Under the pieces are notes generated by a model. That model was not told where the DNA came from, ran no database searches, and saw only the letters and a list, made by a program, of their open reading frames with translations. From the NCBI GenBank assembly GCA_937911745.1, contig CALDPX010000041.1, positions 1 to 64,000 on the forward strand: 64,000 nt of DNA, given 5' to 3'. Each line of letters starts with the position of its first letter. Position 1 is the stretch's first letter. This document shows positions 15,247-24,900 of this stretch, one piece after another. Origin of the DNA: an uncultured Alistipes sp. GTDB lineage: Bacteria > Bacteroidota > Bacteroidia > Bacteroidales > Rikenellaceae. A program made the translations under genes and the position numbers.

Positions 15247-15277
15247 TTTGGTAGTTAGTAAATAATTACTATCTTTG
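15247..15277 (+). promoter_or_regulatory. Strong Bacteroidota-type promoter for the leader RNA
   Basis: TTTG (15247-15250), 19 bp, then TATCTTTG (15270-15277): a near-perfect sigma-ABfr promoter. Transcription would begin at about 15282-15285, at the first arm of the leader's inverted repeats. Confidence 0.8.
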
Positions 15278-15280
15278 TTC

Positions 15281-15484
15281 TTGAAATCGAAAATACAAAA
15301 TACTATTCTATTGGGTACACTCCAAGTAGAATAAATATATTAACAGTCATAGCAACGATTGTGTGGTGCGGTCCGCAGGAAACCAGGACCAAAAATACCC
15401 AATGAGTATTTTCGATTTCAACACCTTGCAATCGTTGCTTATTTTGTATTTACACATTATGAAATCGAAAATTTACTCATTGGG
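15281..15484 (+). promoter_or_regulatory. Leader RNA with mutually exclusive helices covering a start codon
   Basis: Segment A (15281-15296 plus 15310-15317) pairs with segment B (15406-15421 plus 15396-15403) over 16 + 8 perfect bp. B also pairs with segment C (15460-15472 and 15475-15484) over 13 + 10 bp, and C includes the last two bases of the ATG at 15459. Further perfect pairs are 15351-15361 with 15429-15439 (11 bp), 15292-15302 with 15440-15450 (11 bp), a GGTCC/GGACC hairpin (15370-15390) and a hairpin at 15304-15333. These cannot all form together. A-B leaves the start codon free; B-C buries it. Regulation by structure switching is inferred. Confidence 0.7.
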
Positions 15485-15884
15485 AAGCAGTGCTGTCGGC
15501 ACTATTGAAGTTTTGGATGCACCATCCATATCGATTAGGCAAAGAGCAATCAACATCATTCTTCGCCCATACATCAATAGTCTATATCATAGATATATGG
15601 GTAAGTTTATGGCACTTGCCAAGAGGATTAACAAGCGCCCCACCACTGGCAACGCCATAACCGATTTAAGAATGAACGAGTTTGAACTAAGATGGTTGAT
15701 GCGCGGTTTCCTCCGTTTTCGTTGGCGCCGTTGGGCAATCAGTAGATTCTGTGTGGACCTCGAACGCAATAGTGACCTTGCCGACACCATTCTATCTCTG
15801 CAAGATTGGAATAAGTGGAAATGGGTAAACGAGGGCATTAGACTTCTCGACAAACAAATAGATAACCTTCGCCGTAGTGCATAA
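15459..15884 (+). CDS. Basic Arg/Trp-rich protein controlled by a structured leader (141 aa)
   Basis: The ATG at 15459 is chosen because the sequence upstream belongs to the structured leader; in-frame starts at 15363 (GTG) and 15402 (ATG) exist inside it. The protein is helical and very basic in the centre (RWLMRGFLRFRWRRWAISRF), with a GNAITDLRMNEFELRW stretch. Such a composition suits RNA or membrane-surface binding, and it might bind its own leader. It matches no family I recognise. Confidence 0.6.
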   Translation: MKSKIYSLGSSAVGTIEVLDAPSISIRQRAINIILRPYINSLYHRYMGKFMALAKRINKRPTTGNAITDLRMNEFELRWLMRGFLRFRWRRWAISRFCVDLERNSDLADTILSLQDWNKWKWVNEGIRLLDKQIDNLRRSA

Positions 15885-15895
15885 AAGATGATGAT

Positions 15896-16171
15896 ATGAG
15901 ACAGCTGAGATTAAAATTTGAAGGTATAGATGACTTTAATCGTTCTGTATTTGTACGCCCCGAGACCGGAATGCGATGTGGAGACACCAATAATCTATTT
16001 GCCCTAAACGCTACCAAGGAAGAGGTTATGCGGTTCTATAATAACCAACCAAAGCCTTTAAGGGACTTTCTTGTTATATTCGGTTATAGATTTGGTTGCG
16101 AACCCGATGGAGTTTCCCTTGCAAAGGATGTCGAGGTTATCATTATTCCAGATGATGTGGATGATATATAG
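15896..16171 (+). CDS. Small conserved phage protein (91 aa)
   Basis: RLKFEGIDDFNRSVFVRPETG at the start is a recognisable opening of a small family found in gut Bacteroidales phages; the rest is alpha/beta with an acidic tail. It is the last rightward early gene, and its stop codon lies in the stem of a bidirectional terminator. Confidence 0.6.
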   Translation: MRQLRLKFEGIDDFNRSVFVRPETGMRCGDTNNLFALNATKEEVMRFYNNQPKPLRDFLVIFGYRFGCEPDGVSLAKDVEVIIIPDDVDDI

Positions 16172-16203
16172 AATAAGGACACCCCACGGTGTCCTTATTC
16201 TAT
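16168..16203. terminator. Bidirectional terminator between converging blocks
   Basis: A perfect stem GAATAAGGACACC / GGTGTCCTTATTC (16171-16183, 16188-16200) with loop CCAC extends by 3 bp on each side. It separates the rightward early block from the leftward block and overlaps both stop codons. Confidence 0.9.
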
Positions 16204-16361
16204 TATAGGTTGCAAGTTGAGAATCCGCAGCAGGGGCAGACGAGGCAGTGTGCCCCTTCAAGAGTGGCTCCGCAATCCGGGCATATGCCAGCTGCAAGGT
16301 ACTGCTCCACCTCTTCTGCGTCCGTGATCCGTGCCCATTGATTAGAGTTTGCTGTGTCCAT
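16203..16361 (-). CDS. Tiny zinc-ribbon protein (52 aa)
   Basis: ATG at 16359-16361 (minus) to TAA at 16203-16205. Cysteines are arranged as CPDC (27-30) and CLVCPCCGFSTC (39-50), giving up to seven metal ligands, like a rubredoxin-type or double ribbon. The N terminus is acidic and helical (TDAEEVEQYLAAG). Its start lies inside the end of the upstream gene (20-base overlap), so the two are coupled. The function is unknown. Confidence 0.7.
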   Translation of the reverse strand: MDTANSNQWARITDAEEVEQYLAAGICPDCGATLEGAHCLVCPCCGFSTCNL

Positions 16362-16725
16362 ATTTTACTTTTAGTTTTTTATTTTGGTCCTGTTCAGCCA
16401 CAGCAACCACATAACCACCCTCTTGCAAACGTTTCAGTGCTTCCGCAGCTCTCCGTTGCGATAAACCGCGCAAATAAGATTTGCGGTAGTCGAATATGCG
16501 TCCACACTTGGGGCACATTCCCACAGCATCGATATTATACATATATCTCTCTCGTTTGCCGATGTGAGCGTGTGATGCGTAACACACATAGCCAACATAG
16601 TCTCTTTGATGAGCGCAGAAGAGTTCTCGAAGCCACTGATAGAACTCTTCACGCCTACGCTTCTTTTCTGCTTTCCTACGCTCTTTTTCCGCAAGCATAA
16701 TCTTTACATTTTGATTGTTTTCCAT
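16342..16725 (-). CDS. Basic coil plus CxxC protein (127 aa)
   Basis: An N-terminal basic helix (residues 10-35, rich in KRRRE) is followed by a Cys/His-containing middle (C37, AH, C48, SHAH) and a CPKCGRIF knuckle near residue 70, then a helical end. It may be a zinc-binding nucleic-acid protein. It is followed in overlap by the 52-residue zinc-ribbon gene. No family is recognised. Confidence 0.6.
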   Translation of the reverse strand: MENNQNVKIMLAEKERRKAEKKRRREEFYQWLRELFCAHQRDYVGYVCYASHAHIGKRERYMYNIDAVGMCPKCGRIFDYRKSYLRGLSQRRAAEALKRLQEGGYVVAVAEQDQNKKLKVKYGHSKL

Positions 16726-16774
16726 ATATACACGTTTTTACCAAGTGAAATGAATTTGTGATAAAAGTGACACT

Positions 16775-19423
16775 TTATCTTAATCGTCGCAAGTATTTGA
16801 TATAGTGTTCAATGTCAATGTGGGTAAAGGAGGCATTTTGCGAGCCTGTCACAAGAAGTGTGACACGATACCATCGAGCCGATGACGACACCCAGCGTAT
16901 AATGCCGAGTTCCTTATCTGTTGTCTTGATTTCTCGCAGCGTTTTCCATTTACCGGTAGGAGAACTTGCACCCTCGATTATCACAGTAGTGGGGAGTGTG
17001 TCGTTATCATATCGTACCCATCGTGCCCATAATGACTCTATGCGTGTGTAGCGCATTGGTGATAGTTCGAAGGGACGTGTGACTATTTTTGCAGCAGTTG
17101 TTGTATTGTAGGTACGGTCCACCTCACTATCCAAAATATACAACTTTTGTTCTTGCTCAAAAATAAGAAGATTTTCATTGATTTTCTGTCCCTGATAGCC
17201 TCTGCTATACCACCTCCCACTATCGAGTGAATACACGAAACTTGGACGACTGTCCTCTTCCCAAGAGGAAACATCCACGATAAGTTCGTTGTATTTGTGG
17301 TTCAGCCACAGGTCTGCATAGTTGCGTGGCTCAGAGCGGTCAGGGCTCTCTATGGGTTGGCTGATGAGTGTAGCTTTGCGTCCTTCTAGGGCGTGTATGC
17401 CACGTTCTGTCACATAGAACACAACTCCATTTGCAGCTGTCGTTCGAGTGAGGGTGATACGGTCAAAGTTGATAAATGCCCAATTGGAGTAGACAATTTC
17501 GCCACTACCAACAACTGCTGCCCAAATACCTTTGTCTGTAAATACATATAGAGGTGTTTCGCCGAAGCGGCTATCTGCCAACATCTCGCTAACGGTATTG
17601 ATGCTCTTGATGTGGGTTTCTGTATCGCCAATCTTATATGAGGTGTCGAATGGTAGGTTGAGGCAGTTGCCTGCTGCGCTAACTTGCATTCGATTGGGCT
17701 CAATGTAGTAAGGATTTTCTGTATCTGGTTGTTTATTTGTCAGAAGGTTAAAATCATCGCCTACTGGATATTTAATAGCCATAGTTGGAGGAAGAATATA
17801 GTAGGCGTAATTGTTGGCAGTTGCCGGTGTGAGCGCGAAAATTCTCATGTTTACCATGGTGTTTGCGTCAGGGGGTGCAGTTAAAAATAAATGCAGTTGC
17901 TCCGCCCGAGCATCAGGATAGCTGATGATTTTACCCCGCAACAAAAACTGGGTATTATTGCTCTCCAAAGTAAGGCTAAGAGATTTTTGCACGGTACATC
18001 CATTGTTTAGACTGACCTGGTAGAATGGATTTTGGTTTGCACTTGTTGAAAATATGGAAATGTTAGAGTAGCCCTCGAACATCCTGGTTGTGATATCCGC
18101 CAAGTGTAATCTCTCATTGTACTCGAATAGAGTTGTAGGCACAATCTCGTGGAGACTCTGGTTAGGAGTATAAATATCAACCTGTGAGGTGATATTTTTA
18201 AGTTTATCATAGCCAAGTTCAACAGCCCAAACATCATCATCTATTTCTTCAATCTTTTTCTCTTCAACTAAATATAAGGGTTGCTCGGGTAAACGATTGT
18301 CGGCATACGCCTCAGTTATAGAGATACTTTGAGCGGTGGGTTCTACCTCCAATTTCACGAAATTCTTCCCATTCTCGGTACTTGCTCGCAGTGTGCCATA
18401 AAAGGCATTTCTGCTATCACTCAATTTCTTGTAGTCGTATATGGTGTTTATGCGCGTAGCATATATGGCTACACGATCTATGAGCGGATTGTTTTTTATG
18501 TTTTCTGGAAGTATGACAGCAATACTTGGTAGAAATTTCCGCAGACGCGAAGTATCTGTCTCTCTTCTATCCTCGGGGACCCCATTATAGTCAGTATTCT
18601 CGAACATCATACACCACGCATCGGGGAGATACAGAGTGTCGTCCATTTTTAACTTTGCGAAGAGCCACTCGCGGTTTTCCTCTCCCTCGGAACATAGAAT
18701 GCGCAATTCCGAAGGAGATACAATTGTACCATCCGCCATTTTATAGCACACGAGATAGCATAACTCTCCCCACCACATATTGCTGTTCTCCTCGGAAACA
18801 GCACGCTCCTCCAAGTTGTTTTCGATATCATATATGCGCCATATATCATACGCTTTGCCGCTTTCTGAGAGATTTGTGAATGCAGCATACCCTACTTCCA
18901 CACCCTCTCCATAACTGGCGTACTCTAAAATTTCTACCGGCTGAGGAATTGTGTATTCGTTATATTGTAGTTTTAGTTGGTCCCATACGAAGTAATGCAC
19001 TTTGCCGGCAACTAAGATAATAAGGACCTTTCCAAAATGAGATACGGTGACGGGCTCTTGTTCAATAGTCAAGGATCCACTGCCAATGTCAGAGAGTAGA
19101 ATTATGGCATTAGATACTATTTTCTCAGTTGTACTTCTATCTTCAATAGTAACGACTACCAAATCTTTCATACCATCTGTTTCAGTGATGGCAATAAATA
19201 CATTGTCCGGGCAGACTGGATGGTGATATAGTATTCTCAATGAATAACCTTGGGACTGCTCTACGCCATAGAGCGTTTTCTGAGGCACGATCGGACGCCA
19301 CGCATTATTAATGTAGCGCAGGTTGTGTAAAGTCAGGCAGCTGCCTTGTGGAGCCATATTGTCGGGCGAGGATTGGTCCAAGCCGATAATAGGTATTGAA
19401 GTGATGGTCCTTTCTTTATTCAT
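16775..19423 (-). CDS. Large structural protein, tail-nozzle-like (882 aa)
   Basis: It begins ITSIPIIGLDQSSPDNMAPQGSC-like with the opening seen in short-tail nozzle/stabilizer proteins (T7 gp12 / P22 gp10 type): an early statement of N-x-R-x-I-N-N-A-W-R. Later comes a beta-propeller-like middle, with TPLYVFTDKGIWAAVVGSG and VFYVTERGIHALEG repeats near residues 640-690. The C-terminal part is beta-rich (ARWVRYD, SSPTGKWKTL). It is encoded leftward, overlapping the small-terminase-like gene by 8 bases. I infer a tail nozzle attached under the portal ring; a different virion structural role is possible. Confidence 0.6.
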   Translation of the reverse strand: MNKERTITSIPIIGLDQSSPDNMAPQGSCLTLHNLRYINNAWRPIVPQKTLYGVEQSQGYSLRILYHHPVCPDNVFIAITETDGMKDLVVVTIEDRSTTEKIVSNAIILLSDIGSGSLTIEQEPVTVSHFGKVLIILVAGKVHYFVWDQLKLQYNEYTIPQPVEILEYASYGEGVEVGYAAFTNLSESGKAYDIWRIYDIENNLEERAVSEENSNMWWGELCYLVCYKMADGTIVSPSELRILCSEGEENREWLFAKLKMDDTLYLPDAWCMMFENTDYNGVPEDRRETDTSRLRKFLPSIAVILPENIKNNPLIDRVAIYATRINTIYDYKKLSDSRNAFYGTLRASTENGKNFVKLEVEPTAQSISITEAYADNRLPEQPLYLVEEKKIEEIDDDVWAVELGYDKLKNITSQVDIYTPNQSLHEIVPTTLFEYNERLHLADITTRMFEGYSNISIFSTSANQNPFYQVSLNNGCTVQKSLSLTLESNNTQFLLRGKIISYPDARAEQLHLFLTAPPDANTMVNMRIFALTPATANNYAYYILPPTMAIKYPVGDDFNLLTNKQPDTENPYYIEPNRMQVSAAGNCLNLPFDTSYKIGDTETHIKSINTVSEMLADSRFGETPLYVFTDKGIWAAVVGSGEIVYSNWAFINFDRITLTRTTAANGVVFYVTERGIHALEGRKATLISQPIESPDRSEPRNYADLWLNHKYNELIVDVSSWEEDSRPSFVYSLDSGRWYSRGYQGQKINENLLIFEQEQKLYILDSEVDRTYNTTTAAKIVTRPFELSPMRYTRIESLWARWVRYDNDTLPTTVIIEGASSPTGKWKTLREIKTTDKELGIIRWVSSSARWYRVTLLVTGSQNASFTHIDIEHYIKYLRRLR

Positions 19424-19937
19424 CTTTCTTAGTATTTATGAATGTTATATTGTTTTCTTGAAACTGTTGAAAGAATGCGTGAGTTGCTGATACTTTACTG
19501 TCGCCACCATTACTATCTTCTTTTTCTTCGCCAATCAATGGTTTATTTTCGGCGATAGAGTATGAGCCCTTTATAATGGCTAACAGGTCTTTGTTTTTTA
19601 TGGCTCCTGGTGCTTCTTTCAGGCGAATAAGCATCTCGTTAGTTGATATTTCGAACATCTCTCGCATCTTACGCCGCTGCGCTTGGTCCCACTCGACATT
19701 ATGTTCAACTATCGCTTCTGCCACGACCGTTGCGCTATCATCAGCTGTCGTTGAGTATTTATATTTTTCAGATGGCGATGCACTCTCCCACATCCTTTTC
19801 ACTTTCATAGGATGAATACCGAACTCCCTAGCAGTAGCATTAAAACTTCCACTAGCCGCATAGTGAGCAAGCACCGCAGTGCGTGCGACATCCCCGATTG
19901 GACCATTTGTGCTTTTATTATTTGTCTTTTTCGCCAT
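19416..19937 (-). CDS. Terminase small subunit-like protein (173 aa)
   Basis: Residues 20-55 form a helix-turn-helix (GSFNATAREFGIHPMKVKRMW), followed by a helical oligomerization region (QRRKMREMFEISTNEMLIRL) and an AIKNKDLLAIIKGSYSI segment like those in terminase small subunits, with a disordered end. The large subunit is 20 kb away (39598-41571), also leftward. It starts from the divergent region at 19938-20021. It could alternatively be a phage transcription regulator. Confidence 0.6.
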   Translation of the reverse strand: MAKKTNNKSTNGPIGDVARTAVLAHYAASGSFNATAREFGIHPMKVKRMWESASPSEKYKYSTTADDSATVVAEAIVEHNVEWDQAQRRKMREMFEISTNEMLIRLKEAPGAIKNKDLLAIIKGSYSIAENKPLIGEEKEDSNGGDSKVSATHAFFQQFQENNITFINTKKDE

Positions 19938-20021
19938 TTTTTATGGTAAGATTCTTCCGCAAAAATAAAGTTATCTTTTTATTTTTGAGCAGTTTTATAA
20001 AATTATTATAATATAACGTCA
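19938..20021. promoter_or_regulatory. Divergent promoter region of the late operons
   Basis: This 84-base AT-rich gap separates the leftward small-terminase gene from the rightward ejection-protein operon. CAAAAATA (19960-19967) reads TATTTTTG on the minus strand, a possible -7 element. The stretch CGCAAAAATAAAG followed by T-rich sequence recurs at the other divergent gap (41787-41815), suggesting a shared late-promoter signal. Confidence 0.45.
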
Positions 20022-20528
20022 ATGGATCCTATTACGATAGCAGCTCTAATCAACGGAGCAGTACAGGTTGGTGCTTCTGGCATCGGTTCCTTGATCGGTA
20101 ATCTTAACCGCAAAAAAGCCGAAGATTTGATGGAATCGAGGAAACAAGAACTGAAAGAATTGCACGACAAGGAGATGTCGTCTGACTTTTTAGACCGTGC
20201 AGACTCCCAGTCGGTTCTACGTCAGGTTCGCCACAATCAAAAAGAACAGCAAGAAGCCTTAGGCAATGATGCCATAAAGACTGGTGCTACCGAGCAGTCA
20301 AAAGTTGCGGCAGCAGCCAAAGCAAATGAGCAGTACGCATCAACGGTTGCTCAGCTTGCAGGTATCGGTTCGCAGCATAAAGATAACGTGCAACAACGAT
20401 ATCTGCAATCCACTCAGGGATTGGATAATTTGAAAATCCAAAATCTTATGGATACCAGCGGCATCGACAAAACGCTTCAAAACCTTGCATCTACGGGGAA
20501 TTCAATTATGCAACTATACGCTTATTAG
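20022..20528 (+). CDS. Probable internal virion / DNA-ejection protein (168 aa)
   Basis: A Gly/Ala-rich hydrophobic N terminus (residues 5-28, ALINGAVQVGASGIGSLIG) is followed by Gln/Lys-rich helices. This is the layout of small ejection proteins such as T7 gp14 or P22 gp7 that build a membrane conduit. It is the first gene of the rightward operon that continues into the giant protein and the portal. Confidence 0.6.
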   Translation: MDPITIAALINGAVQVGASGIGSLIGNLNRKKAEDLMESRKQELKELHDKEMSSDFLDRADSQSVLRQVRHNQKEQQEALGNDAIKTGATEQSKVAAAAKANEQYASTVAQLAGIGSQHKDNVQQRYLQSTQGLDNLKIQNLMDTSGIDKTLQNLASTGNSIMQLYAY

Positions 20529-20531
20529 GTT

Positions 20532-21944
20532 ATGACGACAAAAAATAATCCGAATCAACCTGCTGCTGGTACTTATGAATACTACTTCGGCGAGGAACGT
20601 AAACAGGAGCAGCAAGCCAACCCCTCCATATCTCCTGAACTGACCGAACAGCAAACACCGGTTACCAATCCCTCGATATCTCCCGACCTTGCACCCTCGG
20701 AATCTGACGCATTCCGAGTTAGGGGTATTAAGCCCGGTGCAGCAATTGAGAAGGGAAGTGGCATTGATGCTCAGAAAGCGAAACAGTTGGAACAATCCAC
20801 CAAGCCACAACCTGTTGATGAAGTTCGCCAGAGAATAGCAGATGGCGAGGAGCCTTACTTGGCGCTAATTCAAAATAGAAAACCAAAAAAGGATGTGGCG
20901 AAAGAGGCTAACCTTAGAAAGGCTGGGCGCCTCACTGCTATTACCAATGCTCTTGCCACTTTGGCAGGGGCTATACCTGGTGCATTGAGTTCGGGCAGGG
21001 GTTATATGCCACAAGTGCAGCGTAGCGAGGAGCCATTCTTAGCACAACTCGCCCAGCTCGAAGAGGATTATGATGTCGCGAATAAGGAGTACGAGCAGCT
21101 TAAAACCTCTGCCCGTATGCAGGACCTCTCGCGCAAACTGAGTCTTGCGGACCAGGCGAAAGCCGAGGAGAAGGCAAAGACAGAAAAAAAAGAACAACGC
21201 GACTACGCCGAGAAGATGCGCAAACAGCAGATTACCGATGCACAAGCCACTAAGGAGCGAGATATTGAGTTGGGAAATATGTATGCTGCCATTGGTGAAG
21301 GAACCTTCTCGGGTACTTTTGAGGAGTGGATGGCGATGCCTACTGCTAAGCGAACAGGAATTGTAAAGAGCACCACAGATAAATTATACGAAAAAGATCT
21401 GAGGGAACGCACTGTTGGCAGGACTCCCAAAAACACTACGCCGAAGAATACCGTTGACCTTGATTTCGGCAATGGACAAACCTTCACGGTGCCGAAGACC
21501 GTTCTCAGAGCCAATTTGGAGAGGCTTTACAATGAAATGGTGCGAGAAAATCCCAATCTTGCGGCTCCAAAGGTGGCAACAGGCAGGGAAAACCAAAATT
21601 TGGAGATGATATATCGTGAGCCAACCTCCAACGAAAAATACGATTATTTAATCCGCAACATCAATTTATCGCCGGCAGCGCAACGAACACTCTCTTCCAT
21701 AGTGGAAAATCAAGGCAAGGTGGGCTTAAAAAATGAGGCGCCTGCGCCTGCATCTTCTTCACCTAAGCCAGCAAAAGACGAAACTCCAACTCAACAAAAG
21801 ACTAAAACATCGAGTTATCAAATGTTAAAAGCATTAGCAGGCACTCCAATAGAAAAAGGTAGTGGCATCGATGTGCAACAGGCAACCAAAGAGTTTGAAG
21901 AGCAGAGACAAGCACGAGTAAGCGATATTCTTTCAGGATTTTAA
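20532..21944 (+). CDS. Probable internal virion protein with repeated GSGID motif (470 aa)
   Basis: A disordered N terminus with two NPSISPEL/NPSISPDL repeats leads into IEKGSGIDAQKAKQLEQ at about residue 77. A Gly/Ala hydrophobic stretch follows (TAITNALATLAGAIPGALSSG, about 137-157), then a long Lys/Glu coiled coil. The end repeats the motif as IEKGSGIDVQQATKEFEEQ at about residue 437. It lies between the ejection-like protein and the 5,193-residue gene. I infer an internal protein, perhaps linking partners through the repeated motif. Confidence 0.6.
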   Translation: MTTKNNPNQPAAGTYEYYFGEERKQEQQANPSISPELTEQQTPVTNPSISPDLAPSESDAFRVRGIKPGAAIEKGSGIDAQKAKQLEQSTKPQPVDEVRQRIADGEEPYLALIQNRKPKKDVAKEANLRKAGRLTAITNALATLAGAIPGALSSGRGYMPQVQRSEEPFLAQLAQLEEDYDVANKEYEQLKTSARMQDLSRKLSLADQAKAEEKAKTEKKEQRDYAEKMRKQQITDAQATKERDIELGNMYAAIGEGTFSGTFEEWMAMPTAKRTGIVKSTTDKLYEKDLRERTVGRTPKNTTPKNTVDLDFGNGQTFTVPKTVLRANLERLYNEMVRENPNLAAPKVATGRENQNLEMIYREPTSNEKYDYLIRNINLSPAAQRTLSSIVENQGKVGLKNEAPAPASSSPKPAKDETPTQQKTKTSSYQMLKALAGTPIEKGSGIDVQQATKEFEEQRQARVSDILSGF

Positions 21945-21959
21945 TTCAATAAAGTTCAT

Positions 21960-24900
21960 ATGAGCAACGATAAAAAACAGTCCTCAAAAGCATTCAATAC
22001 CCCACGGGGTTATATCATATCACAAGGCACCATGCCAAGTTTTTCCCCAGAGCAGGCAATAACGCCACAAGAGCAACTTTTCACCCCAGACCTTCTGCCC
22101 GATAGGGAAAAAGCAAAAATGTTGTACGATGTTGTATCGTTAGAAGGCAATAATCCATACGACTTCAACGAATTTTACAGGCGCCTATCTCGACCCGACA
22201 AAGCCGAGATCCTTTACAATAATATGTCGAAGGAGTTTGGAACAGAACAGTTAGGTGCCAAGTATGAGGATTTTGCACATAAATTAGGTGTATCTGACAT
22301 CGAAAAGGATTTATATGCAGCAGACCCTAAGCGTGCGATGGTAAGGAACATAGATGTTCAGCGTAGTGGCATCAATGCACAGCAGGCTTTTGACGCATTT
22401 GACTCGCTTCGCAACTATATGCGCAGCAGAGGTGTCTCTTTTACCGAACCTGCGGAGAACATACAGTGGAGCGAGGATACGCCCGACAATGTGAAAGAAC
22501 TTTACGAGGCATACTCTACCTTTCGTCAGAATACCCCCTATTGGGACGAGTTGTGGGATAGATACGATAAGGATCCCAACTCCTCGTATTCGATGCAACG
22601 ACAGAAAGAGGCGGAGGAACTATTCGATTATCTCAATACCGAGATTGGGCGCATTGAGGAGTCGATGCAGAAGAAAAATGAAGAGGCTCTGCAACTAGCG
22701 AAACAACACTCTCAAATGCCCGATTTATATTTTCCCGCAACTTTACCGGCACAATCTGAACTCCGACAGCTCCGCAAAAGGCTCAATCTCCCTAAGCGAG
22801 GCGAAAAGGGCGACGCTGGTAGTTGGCTGAAACAGCTGTCAAAAGGCTTTGGAGCAGGTTTTTCTTGGAGTGATCTTGTCACCTTGGGCTGGGGCGACCT
22901 TATTCCTGCAATGGAAGAGAATAGTGTACTCGAAAAACTCGAAAAGGGCGAGGCTCTCAATGACTACGAGCAGGATATTTTTGATTTAATAGAACTTAAA
23001 AAGGGTGTAGAGGGTTACATCCAGTCTATGGGTGGTCTCACAACGCCTGCTTCTGTTGGTTCGGGCATAGGACAAATGGTACCCTATATGGCTGGGTTTG
23101 CCACTGGTGCCACTGGTGCCAGGGCAATAACAGCACCCCTAACCAAAAAGATTGCAAAGTCGGGAGCAAAGTCGTGGGTGAAAGGTCTGTCTACGGCTGC
23201 CATCAATGCGGTGCCTGCCACAGCCTTGACACCAACAGCATATTTAGATTACCAGCAACGCACGCAAGAACAGTATTTCGATGAGGGCGGCAATCTGCAT
23301 TTTGATGAGGAGGGAAATCTTTACAAGTGGCAACCCACAAGCGCTGGCAAGCGTCTCTATCAGGCGGCTGTAAGCGGTTTCTTGGAGAACTTCTCTGAGA
23401 TGGGCATTGGTGAGTTGATAGAAGCTCCGTTGTCGCGAATCACCAAGACTTTTGGCAATCATCTTGGCTTAGGTAGATTATACAAGATGGCAGATAACAA
23501 AAACCTGATGCGTTCTTTGCAGAAGTCTATCAACTGGAATGGCTCAACGGGTGAGTTCGTGGAGGAACTGTTTGTGAATATCACCCAACCTCTTTTGACT
23601 CTCGAACCCGATCAACTGTTAGAGACGCTCTCTGCCCAGAACTTGTGGGAGACCTATCTTGTGTGCGCGATTACCGGAGGTGCTATGAATGTAACCTCCG
23701 CAGCGGGCACATTACTTAATAATGGAGCAACTAACTTAGCTCTGAAATCGCAAGAAAGAGATACACTCAAATCCATTTCCTCCGACTATATACGCAATGC
23801 AGTTCACGACGCAATGCACGGAACGAATATCGCTAAGATGTCGCAAGCGCTGGCTGATATTAATTGGAGCGAGGCTTCCAAAGATGACATTGCCGGTGTG
23901 TGGGGGTATATTCAAAGTCGCATCAATCGCCTAATGTACAACTCAGCAGGCGAAGCCAATAAAAATGTACAAGAGTTCGCTAGTAGGCTTGACAATATCG
24001 AAAAATTCATCTACAAATACTCTCCGCAGTTGGATGAGAATGGCAAGGTAATCCCTGATACTTTTGCCAAAACGGAAAATGTGGATGATAGTGTCGTACT
24101 ATGTCAATATAATGGTGGTACTGTTGCCATAAAAACGGGCGACTACAAATCAGGTTCCTCCACTACACCTATAACTATTGTTGATAAATCGGGCGCAGGC
24201 AAAACCATAACGCTCGGTCAGGTCTCAAACATCCAAGAATACTCCATAAACGATTACATCAAGAGGACCTTTGTTGATGTCACGCAGCAAGCTGCTCCCA
24301 TCAACGACACTAAGGAGGTCAAGGATGATGCCGAAATCTCCCAGGCAGTAGGCATCGAACCTGTCGAGACGGTCGATGAAGCAGTAGCGGGAAACGCATC
24401 GCAGGCATCGGTAGCAGACCAAGACAACCGTTCCAAAGACTCGTATGATGTCGGAGAGGAGATTGTGACCTCGGATGGTCGCAAAGCTCGCATCTATGAC
24501 AAAGATGAGTGGAAAAAAACTTATCAAGTGCAGTATTGGGACGAGGACAAACAAGAATACACCCACGAACAGATGGGTGCAGTATCCTACGCAGATGTTG
24601 CCGGTGTTCCTCGCATCCAGAGTTTCGATGAATTAGAAAGAGAGAAAGAGGCTATCGATACGGTAAGTGAGCAAGTTGCCGAAGCAACAGAGGCTATTGC
24701 TCCTGAGACGCAAGACACTATGCCCACTGCGCTTTCGCGCATTCCCGTTGATACCGAGGGTAATCAGTTGTTCGAACAAGCGCCCATTGAGGACTCGTGG
24801 GCAGCACTTGTGGAGATGAATGAAGGCGACCAAGCGCAGGCTCTTGATACAGCCCAACAAATGCTGGGTAACACCACCGAAGCGTTGGAGAAGTTGAACA

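Noticed and set aside
15363..15458. Earlier in-frame starts (GTG at 15363, ATG at 15402) for the Arg/Trp-rich gene
   Set aside because: They lie inside the paired leader segments, which explain the sequence better; they remain possible as a leader-peptide extension.
15281..15884. Retron or group II intron leader
   Set aside because: The inverted repeats are suggestive, but the following gene has no reverse-transcriptase motifs.
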